Assembly: GCA_028283505.1 (NCBI GenBank)
Contig: JAPOFX010000011.1
Coordinates: 1-39,698, forward strand
Direction: 5' to 3'
From: Candidatus Poseidoniales archaeon
Lineage (GTDB): Archaea > Thermoplasmatota > Poseidoniia > Poseidoniales > Thalassarchaeaceae
DNA length: 39,698 bases
The notes under the pieces were generated by a model. It was given only the letters and a program-made list of their open reading frames with translations, searched no databases and was not told the DNA's origin. This document shows, piece by piece, positions 32,919 through 39,698 of the stretch (position 1 is the stretch's first letter; every line of letters starts with the position of its first letter). The position numbers and the translations under genes were made by a program.

Positions 32919-34133
32919 ATGAACGAGGACTGGAGGACACTCGACATCGCCAATCCAACCGAAGAACACGCAATGCTCAGGGAGATGGTCCGGAGTTTCG
33001 TTATCGACGAGGTTGAACCGCAAGCGCTTGAGTACAACAGGGATGAAAAATTCAACGCGGCCTTATTCAGGTCACTCGGAGAATCAGGACTTCTTGGAAT
33101 CTCGGTACCTTCAGAATTCGGTGGAGGTGGAATGGATGCAACCGCCGTCGCAATTATCAATGAGGAACTTTCCTACTCCGACCCAGCTTTCTGTCTAGCA
33201 TATCTCGCTCATGACCAACTAATGGTAAATAACCTCGCCCAAAATGGCAATGAAGATCAGAAATCGAGGATTCTCCCAAAGGTATGCAGCGGTGAATGGA
33301 TTGGATGCATGGCAATGAGTGAGCCAGATCATGGCACAGACGTCCTGGGGATGGAGACTTCTGCTGTACAGAGGGACGATGGAAATTGGGTCATCAATGG
33401 TAGAAAGATGTGGATAACCAACGGCTCTCTGGATGACGACGGAGGCACAGCAGACATAGTCTGGCTTTATGCAAGGACAGGAACCGATGACAGAGGAAGG
33501 GCGGAAATCACTACCTTCCTTGTGGAAAAGGGTACTGATGGATTTTCCGTCGGCCAGAAGATTTTCGACAAACTCGGGATGAGGGCTAGCAATACTGCAG
33601 AGCTAGTTTTCGAAGATTGCGTGGTGCCGCCTGAAAATGTAGTCGGATCACCCGGAGAATCCATGATTCATATGATGAGAAATCTCGAGCTGGAAAGGCT
33701 CGGCTTAGCAGCTATGGCAGTGGGAATCTCCAGAAGGTGCTTATCTGCAATGAACAGCTATGCCAGCGAAAGGAAAGCGTTTGGAATGGAAATCAGGGAT
33801 TTTGGTCAGATTCAGAGACACATTGCTGAGTCATGGGCGGAATACAGGGCGATGAGGGCCTATGTGTATGACACTGCAAGACAAATCGACTTAGCCAAAT
33901 CAGGGAACAGATTGGACTCGGATGGAGTCAAACTGTTTGCAACGACGATTGCAAAGAACATTGCAGACAGGGCAATTCAGGTCCTTGGAGGGTACGGATA
34001 TGTCGGGGAGTACACTGTCGAGCGTCTGTGGAGGGACGCCAAATTATTGGAAATCGGCGGGGGCACCCTAGAGGGGCACCAGAAGAATATCGCTCGAGAT
34101 CTAAGGGCAGACCATGACGCAATTGAGAGATAG
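32919..34133 (+). CDS. Acyl-CoA dehydrogenase
   Basis: A flavoprotein of 404 aa that introduces a double bond into an acyl-CoA, as in fatty-acid or branched amino-acid breakdown. Domains run as helical N-terminus, beta middle (GCMAMSEPDHGTDVLGMETSA, GRKMWITNGS), and helical C-terminus (RKAFGMEIRDFGQIQ, QVLGGYGYVGEYTVERLWRDAK). The late position that holds the catalytic Glu in medium-chain enzymes is Gly here (EIGGGTLEG). Glu 259 in LELERLG matches the alternative base of isovaleryl-CoA and long-chain types. This hints at a branched or long-chain substrate. ATG 32919 is the start; the open frame before it runs through asnS. Confidence 0.92.
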   Translation: MNEDWRTLDIANPTEEHAMLREMVRSFVIDEVEPQALEYNRDEKFNAALFRSLGESGLLGISVPSEFGGGGMDATAVAIINEELSYSDPAFCLAYLAHDQLMVNNLAQNGNEDQKSRILPKVCSGEWIGCMAMSEPDHGTDVLGMETSAVQRDDGNWVINGRKMWITNGSLDDDGGTADIVWLYARTGTDDRGRAEITTFLVEKGTDGFSVGQKIFDKLGMRASNTAELVFEDCVVPPENVVGSPGESMIHMMRNLELERLGLAAMAVGISRRCLSAMNSYASERKAFGMEIRDFGQIQRHIAESWAEYRAMRAYVYDTARQIDLAKSGNRLDSDGVKLFATTIAKNIADRAIQVLGGYGYVGEYTVERLWRDAKLLEIGGGTLEGHQKNIARDLRADHDAIER

Positions 34134-34209
34134 TGGTAGTCCCGCCCGGATTCGAACCAGGGTCCCCAGGACCAAAACCTGAGATGATGGACCACTACAC
34201 TACGGGACT
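34134..34209 (-). tRNA. tRNA-Gln (UUG)
   Basis: On the minus strand AGTCCCG pairs with CGGGACT, the discriminator is A at 34137, and CCA is encoded at 34134-34136. The anticodon loop TTTTGGT on a TCAGG/CCTGG stem gives UUG for Gln codon CAA. The T arm contains GGTTCGAATCC. The CCA end touches the stop codon (34131-34133) of the convergent acyl-CoA dehydrogenase gene with no spacer. Confidence 0.95.
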
Positions 34210-34227
34210 CCAAGCTTGTGGCGCGTG

Positions 34228-34236
34228 GTATATGAT
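34228..34236 (-). promoter_or_regulatory. TATA box of tRNA-Gln
   Basis: On the minus strand TCATATACC is centred about 23 bases before the first tRNA base at 34209. The spacing fits a tRNA promoter starting at or very near the mature 5' end. Confidence 0.5.
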
Positions 34237-34309
34237 TTGGACTTGACGGGCGAGAGTGTACTAGGCACGGGGCCGGCAGAATGAAAGAACCGCCTTCATA
34301 CGATGTATC

Positions 34310-37300
34310 ATGGCTCGACGTTCAGCTATGGTCCTAGTCTGCCTCATGTTGATGCAGACAACTTCTGCGTCAGTGGGGTTCGAGGAATATGCCGGGCACG
34401 TCGATGAGCGTACTGGCCTAGAGAATCCAGATCCTTACTTACCTCCCTTCCAGGACGAGATTGAGCCCTGGGTCGATCCCTCGCTCATTGACGATTTTGA
34501 GAGAACCAACGGTAAATCCAGAGTAACTGTCATCACCAAGTCACTGCAGAATCTAGAGTACTGGCAATTGGAGAACGGGGCCCTCGAGGTGCAAGCGGAA
34601 GCGTCAAAGGGCGAGGTTTTGATACAGCAAGAAACCACTGATGGGGTAATCGATCACAGAACATTCTGGGTTTCTTCTCAGCTAGTTCAAAAAATCTCTG
34701 GAATAGAAGGAGTCATAGCGGTTATCGACGCACTGAAAGCACCTGAGCCTTATTCAATTGAGCCATTTCAAGAGCCCCCAGGTATTGATCCCAACACGAT
34801 CAAGACTGGTGAAATTCACGGCGCGACAGAAGCATGGCAAAGCGGATACTCAGGCGACGGCCTCATTGTCGCAGTGGCAGATACTGGTGTGGATTTCGCG
34901 CACCCCGATTTGAATGGGACTCAGGCTAGGGTCACATTTGATGACTCTCCGTACAATGGTTGGCCACTGATGTTAGACCATAACAGCATGTACAACTGGA
35001 TGGTCCATGGTGAGGCATACCCCGCCAGGTCTACATGGTACGCAGATACCTCAACAATCGATCAAGACAACAATTCAGACGGGTTACTGGATTTCTCGGG
35101 ACTGAATATTTCTGGCATAAACATGTCTCTTTCCGGAGAGTATCACCTAGGAGAACACCCCGACTCAACGCTCAGGTCCAAGCAAGGGGGAGATGTGCCA
35201 ATTCTAGTAGTCGATGACACGGCCTCAGGAGAATACAAGACTGTTTATGCTGATTTGGATAGGGACGGTGAGTTCGGAGATGAGGTCCCAATGCGTCCAG
35301 GGGAGGAGACATCCGGTCTCGATACCAATGGAGACGGCCTATGGGATGTTTCAGGCGGCCTTGTATACTGGGTCTCGGATGGAGCTTTAGGAGTGCCTTA
35401 CGGAGACACATATGCTGCAAGGCACGGATATTCCGATAGAGTCGCAGGGCCAGGAAACCTCACTCTATTCATGCTCGAGTCTGGCACTCATGGTACACTC
35501 TGTGCAAGTGCTATTTCTGCGCAAGGGGTCGTGAGCGATGGCAAGGTTCTGGGAATGGCTCCGAATGCCACTATATCGGCAATTGGTAACCACTACTCAG
35601 GTGGGCACTCTCTGGATGCTTGGAGATTCATAGCTGAAGGTTACGACGGATTGACTGATACTCCTGATCAACCTCATATAGGGTCTTTCTCATTCGGCTA
35701 TTCCTCTGTTGATGAAGCAGGGGCAGATCCGTATTCTCTCTACCTCGACTGGCTAACAAGATTCTACAACAACAATACCTCGTATGCTGTGGCTATTGGA
35801 AACGGAGGGCATGGTTTTGGCACTACAAAGTCTCCAGGTGCATCGAATGGCGTTTTTTCCGTGGGGGCGTTCAGTAGCAGATCAAGCGGGACTTGGGGGC
35901 AGATCGCACCTTGGTCGAACAGGGGGCCAAACGCCCTGGGGAGGATGGATCCCGATGTGGTAGCCGTAGGATGGTCTGCAACGGGGGATATTCCGCTTAA
36001 CACTAGGGATGATGCCAACTCAGCATGGAGGACGTGGGGAGGGACCAGTCTGGCCACACCTGTAGTGGCAGGCCTAATGGCATTGGTAGCAGAGGCTTGG
36101 CAGGACAATCTCGGGGAACACCCCTCCTCCCAGGAGTTTAGAGATCTGGTTATGTCAACTTCTGACGACAGAGGTTATGAACCTTTTACACAAGGAGGAG
36201 GGTGGTTCAATGCATCGACCGCAATACGGACATTGGATGGAAATAATGGGAGTTGGTGGGCCACCCCGTCTCACTGGAACAGTGGTTCATTTCAGGGCCA
36301 ACACAGGGCAGCAAACCTGAATTTATTGAGGCCTGGTGAGACCCAGGTTACTGATATCGATTTTACGAACACCGGCCAATCCGAAATCAGCCTAAGTTTA
36401 GATGCGACTTCCTTCTCCCCACTTTCTCATGACATAAGAATATGGAATAGTACAGGAAACGGTACGGATGAAGGTGGGAACTCCACCTGGGATGGGCATC
36501 AAAGCAATAGGCCTGATTTACTAATTCCGATACACTTGGATGCAGATTCAAGCATCCAACTAAGCCCGGATACAAGACAATTTCGAGCTAGGGCCACGAT
36601 TGAATACTCCCACTTCGATTTTAATCAGGATAGGAGCTCAGAGGAACGTGTCTTCCTTGAGATAATGAGATGGGAGGATGAGGATGAAGATGGCATATAC
36701 GTTCAAGATTTAGACAATGACTCGATGGTCGACTCTGAAGACTGGACGGAGGAAAGTGAGTTGAAAGAAGTAACATACTGGAGGTCTGATGGACCTAACG
36801 CAGAGGTTCGGATGGGCAATCCATTACAAGACCCAGGTGACGGGCTAATGTTGGCTGTTTGGAACTACAACGGCCAACTCTCGGATGAACCTGTGAGAAT
36901 TGAGATCGACTGGACCTCGTTCGGCACTAACCCAGATGAGTGGATATCCGTTCCCTCAGAAGTAGTGCTACAGCCCAATCAAACTACTTCCGTACCCATG
37001 ATCATATCTGTGCCCCTAGACTCAGAGCCAGGTCTACATCAACACGGATTGCTCATAAAATCCACTGATTTAGATTCAGATGGCTCTCCCCTAGAATCCG
37101 ACTCCAACAGAAGCTGGACCTTGCCGGTGGTAACAAATGTACCTTGGGTGGGCCCATTCTCAATTGACGCTAGGCCTATTGACGGAAACGTCACCAATCA
37201 GACTTTGTACTCAGAAGAGTGGATTTCTGGCGCCACTAGATGGGATTGGAGAGCCGAGAGCGGCGACTGGAGATTCCTATCGATCGAATGGCCAGACGAA

Positions 37301-39698
37301 TGGGCCACTGGGGGAACAGCAATAATCGACGTGGATTGGGAAGACAACCCATACACGGACATAGATGTCATGTGGCTTTCGGAGACACCACACGGATATT
37401 CATCCGAAGACTCCACCCCGTATGGAAATTCAACGTTCTACATAGAGGAGAGGTCTGTGAACAACTATGCGGGCTCTGGATCTCATAACTGGGGAACATA
37501 CACTGGGACTTCCCGCGAGGTTTTCACAGTTCCAGTGACCCCAGGAGTGCACCAGTTGGCATTGCACACAGCTCTGCACGGAGTAAGCTCAAATGATAAT
37601 CCTCTGAATATTTCTGTGGGATATATCGCAGCTGAAAGATCAGGCTTTGAGAAAGTAGTCTCAGATTGGAACGAAGGAAGTGGTGTTGAGGCCGTTCATC
37701 TGGTATCAACAGTTCCACTTTCGATAGAGAATGTGACGTCATACGGGTGGTCCCAACCCATATTCCTCCCCAATGAGACCGCCCAGGATGATGGTAGGAA
37801 CAAAATGTCAGCTTCTTGGTGGAGGAACATCACACTGAATAACTCCAAATCATTGTCGATAGAAATAGATGTAGCATCCGAAGACTCCCTTTCTGATGAC
37901 TCCGATATCGATTTGTACCTCTTCAGGGACCAAAATGGTGATGGAGATTTCAGTAGCGATGAGGAGATCGCAAAGTCGATTTCATCTGACTCATCCGAGA
38001 AGATAGAGCAATCAGAACTATCTGATGGCCTTTACGGAATAGCCGTTCTTGGATACGATGTCCCTGGGGGAACGATGAACTTCCAGATAACAATCCAAGA
38101 GTTCGGAGGGGACGATTTGCGGATCACAAACCAAATCAGTCTGTCGAAATCTGAGATCAACTCAATATGGCCTGATGGGTCGATGGCTCTCGCAAATGAA
38201 GATCCAGCAGCTGCCGTACAGGTCAGTCTCGAATTCGACAGGCCGGAGTCTGCAGGCACCTGGCAAGGCTATGTGGAGATCGAGCTCAATGGCTCGATAA
38301 AATTCCAGGTTCCTTACGTGTATGAGCTACTGGAGCTTCCACCCGCGGTGAACTTCTCAAGCCCTGAAAACATGTCACATCACAACAGCTCGACTCCTAT
38401 AGAAATCTACGCTATCGATACTGGGATAGGCTTCAAGTTAGACCAAGTCAAATGGTTACCGAGGGACAACAACACGATCATTCCCAACGCCACTTCAGTA
38501 AATGCTCTGGATACACAGGGGAACCATCACAATTTGACAACACTGTGGAATCATGGGAATCACTCCGCCATACAAGGAAATATAACACTCAGAGAAATCT
38601 GGATTAACTCATCATTGCCCCAGATCGAACAGTGGCATGACTACGTCCTATCAGTCACAGACCACTCGGGTCTCTCGACCCAAGCCTTCCTCTCGTTGTC
38701 ATTTGATCGCACCGCCCCTGATGTAATGATAAGCCAGATTCCCGAAATAACCAGCAACCAGGTCATGACTTACAGGATATGGACAGAGCCCAGCGCCATC
38801 TTCACTCACTCAGGGAGTCTCGTAGAACTAGATGAGGAGGGATTCGCAGAACACTCATTCCTCCTTCAGGATGCGGAGGTCGGCTTCGACGATTCAACCG
38901 GCGTGCCCTACTATTTTGTCGAAGGCACCAGCATTTTCGAGGTCTCGGTTTCTGACGCCGCAGGAAACACTGTTTCCAGGCAATTCCAAGTTGTCTATGA
39001 CCCGGAACCTCCAGGTGACGTGAAATTCGAAACTCTATACGATCAGGAAGGAAATCCATACCAGTCATCGCATTTAGTTGAGCCAGTTAACTTAACCAAC
39101 GGAAACCTGGTCCTGAAGATACCCTCCGATACCATGGATTGGTGCCTCTCTATCGATTCCGTGTCTGATGATTATTCGACCCTAGAGTGCGGTAGCATGG
39201 TTTCACGACCAGCAGTTTTCAACACCTCAACAGGCCACCCAGAACCCGATGAGAAAGGAGGTGCACAGGAGAAATTCATAATCTCACTCCCACTAGAAAC
39301 AACCGGACTCCCCGATGGCGAATATGGCATCAACCTGGAGTTGATGGACTGGACGAACAACTCTGCATCTCAATCATGGCTGATCCATATCGACAAAACC
39401 ATTCCTTCAATTGATTGGGACCTAAGCATGGCGAACTCACTCACATTATTCGAACATAGACAGGATTTGTCATGGTCCTCCTCCGAGCCAGTTACTTTCG
39501 AATTCACCATGAATGGAGAGATTCTGACTAGTGGACTTTCCTCTTCAGGGACCTATTCATTCGAGATACCTAGGACTGGTAGCCATGAGTTGTGCCTCTA
39601 CGCGGTCGATGGGACATTGAACAGAAACAACAACAACCATGCATTGGACTGCAGATTCTTGTCACTGAATGAGTCGGTATATGACACCTTGGTACTGG
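34310..39698 (+). CDS. Giant secreted subtilisin-like serine protease (runs off window end)
   Basis: From ATG 34310 the frame is open for 1796 codons to the window edge. A signal peptide (MARRSAMVLVCLMLMQTTSA) and a propeptide-like region of about 130 residues precede the S8 domain. Catalytic Asp 191 is in VAVADTGVDFAHPD, His 394 in SGTHGTLCAS, oxyanion Asn 498 in AIGNGG, and Ser 580 in WGGTSLATPVVAG. The Asp-His gap of 203 residues is far above the usual 30-60 and holds calcium-type DxNxDG segments. Beyond the protease come many beta domains, including a PPC-like one (DSDIDLYLFRDQNGDG) near residue 1200, and many N-x-S/T sites. It probably degrades protein outside the cell. No stop is seen, so the C-terminus is unknown. 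Confidence 0.93.
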   Translation, partial: MARRSAMVLVCLMLMQTTSASVGFEEYAGHVDERTGLENPDPYLPPFQDEIEPWVDPSLIDDFERTNGKSRVTVITKSLQNLEYWQLENGALEVQAEASKGEVLIQQETTDGVIDHRTFWVSSQLVQKISGIEGVIAVIDALKAPEPYSIEPFQEPPGIDPNTIKTGEIHGATEAWQSGYSGDGLIVAVADTGVDFAHPDLNGTQARVTFDDSPYNGWPLMLDHNSMYNWMVHGEAYPARSTWYADTSTIDQDNNSDGLLDFSGLNISGINMSLSGEYHLGEHPDSTLRSKQGGDVPILVVDDTASGEYKTVYADLDRDGEFGDEVPMRPGEETSGLDTNGDGLWDVSGGLVYWVSDGALGVPYGDTYAARHGYSDRVAGPGNLTLFMLESGTHGTLCASAISAQGVVSDGKVLGMAPNATISAIGNHYSGGHSLDAWRFIAEGYDGLTDTPDQPHIGSFSFGYSSVDEAGADPYSLYLDWLTRFYNNNTSYAVAIGNGGHGFGTTKSPGASNGVFSVGAFSSRSSGTWGQIAPWSNRGPNALGRMDPDVVAVGWSATGDIPLNTRDDANSAWRTWGGTSLATPVVAGLMALVAEAWQDNLGEHPSSQEFRDLVMSTSDDRGYEPFTQGGGWFNASTAIRTLDGNNGSWWATPSHWNSGSFQGQHRAANLNLLRPGETQVTDIDFTNTGQSEISLSLDATSFSPLSHDIRIWNSTGNGTDEGGNSTWDGHQSNRPDLLIPIHLDADSSIQLSPDTRQFRARATIEYSHFDFNQDRSSEERVFLEIMRWEDEDEDGIYVQDLDNDSMVDSEDWTEESELKEVTYWRSDGPNAEVRMGNPLQDPGDGLMLAVWNYNGQLSDEPVRIEIDWTSFGTNPDEWISVPSEVVLQPNQTTSVPMIISVPLDSEPGLHQHGLLIKSTDLDSDGSPLESDSNRSWTLPVVTNVPWVGPFSIDARPIDGNVTNQTLYSEEWISGATRWDWRAESGDWRFLSIEWPDEWATGGTAIIDVDWEDNPYTDIDVMWLSETPHGYSSEDSTPYGNSTFYIEERSVNNYAGSGSHNWGTYTGTSREVFTVPVTPGVHQLALHTALHGVSSNDNPLNISVGYIAAERSGFEKVVSDWNEGSGVEAVHLVSTVPLSIENVTSYGWSQPIFLPNETAQDDGRNKMSASWWRNITLNNSKSLSIEIDVASEDSLSDDSDIDLYLFRDQNGDGDFSSDEEIAKSISSDSSEKIEQSELSDGLYGIAVLGYDVPGGTMNFQITIQEFGGDDLRITNQISLSKSEINSIWPDGSMALANEDPAAAVQVSLEFDRPESAGTWQGYVEIELNGSIKFQVPYVYELLELPPAVNFSSPENMSHHNSSTPIEIYAIDTGIGFKLDQVKWLPRDNNTIIPNATSVNALDTQGNHHNLTTLWNHGNHSAIQGNITLREIWINSSLPQIEQWHDYVLSVTDHSGLSTQAFLSLSFDRTAPDVMISQIPEITSNQVMTYRIWTEPSAIFTHSGSLVELDEEGFAEHSFLLQDAEVGFDDSTGVPYYFVEGTSIFEVSVSDAAGNTVSRQFQVVYDPEPPGDVKFETLYDQEGNPYQSSHLVEPVNLTNGNLVLKIPSDTMDWCLSIDSVSDDYSTLECGSMVSRPAVFNTSTGHPEPDEKGGAQEKFIISLPLETTGLPDGEYGINLELMDWTNNSASQSWLIHIDKTIPSIDWDLSMANSLTLFEHRQDLSWSSSEPVTFEFTMNGEILTSGLSSSGTYSFEIPRTGSHELCLYAVDGTLNRNNNNHALDCRFLSLNESVYDTLVL

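Overview
The window looks like a chromosomal segment of a planktonic euryarchaeon, most likely Marine Group II / Candidatus Poseidoniales (class Thermoplasmata in the broad sense). Archaeal markers are clear: RNA polymerase subunit L (rpoL), elongation factor 1-beta, Cbf5/TruB-type and TruD pseudouridine synthases, a UbiA-type geranylgeranyl lipid synthase, a GPN-loop GTPase, a DUF2240 protein, a DUF106 (Oxa1/EMC3-like) membrane protein, archaeal asparaginyl-tRNA synthetase and an RNase P RNA. The group assignment is inference: it rests on this housekeeping set combined with very large secreted proteins, coiled-coil lipoproteins and RND/MMPL exporters. I see no mobile element, CRISPR array, rRNA or prophage.

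Layout. 1-1997: edge of a lipoprotein gene (-), tRNA-Glu (-), two small ORFs and the lipid prenyltransferase (+). 1994-3776: ornithine carbamoyltransferase and GPN GTPase (-). 3862-8961: a + strand run of a polyproline/beta-domain/zinc-ribbon protein, DUF106 membrane protein, cytidylate kinase and Cbf5. 8964-11511: a possible 21-residue ORF and a membrane-anchored secreted protein (-). 11611: tRNA-His (+). 11693-15552: a compact - strand run of HEAT-repeat protein, 94-aa protein, DEAD-box helicase, TusA and RibA. 15647-18758: DUF2240 protein (+) facing an RND exporter (-). 18868-20539: rpoL and truD (+). 20541-20987: EF-1beta and a small zinc ribbon (-). 21071-21556: cupin (+). 21548-25445: propeller-repeat lipoprotein, RlmE methyltransferase and sugar-nucleotide epimerase (-). 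25491-26740: VKOR and a thioredoxin-fold partner (-). 26901-30239: a second, larger RND exporter (+). About 30247-30560: RNase P RNA (-). 30643-34133: rpiA, tRNA-Lys, asnS and an acyl-CoA dehydrogenase (+). 34134: tRNA-Gln (-). 34310 to the end: a giant secreted subtilase, still open at the window edge.

How it fits together. Most genes are information processing (tRNAs, RNase P, pseudouridylation, rRNA methylation, polymerase subunit, elongation factor, AsnRS, helicase) or core metabolism (arginine, riboflavin, pentose phosphate, acyl-CoA oxidation, membrane lipid). The second theme is the cell surface: a disulfide-forming VKOR/thioredoxin pair, an Oxa1-type insertase, two RND exporters, two coiled-coil lipoproteins, a CARDB-containing anchored protein and a giant protease. 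This suits a particle- and protein-degrading marine heterotroph.

The points most worth checking are the RNase P RNA lying under misleading ORFs, a cytidylate kinase whose conserved N-terminus implies a CTG start, a zinc ribbon that has lost one cysteine from each of two knuckles, the polyproline/zinc-ribbon protein, the basic zinc-ribbon tail on the insertase, and a large insertion between catalytic Asp and His in the subtilase.
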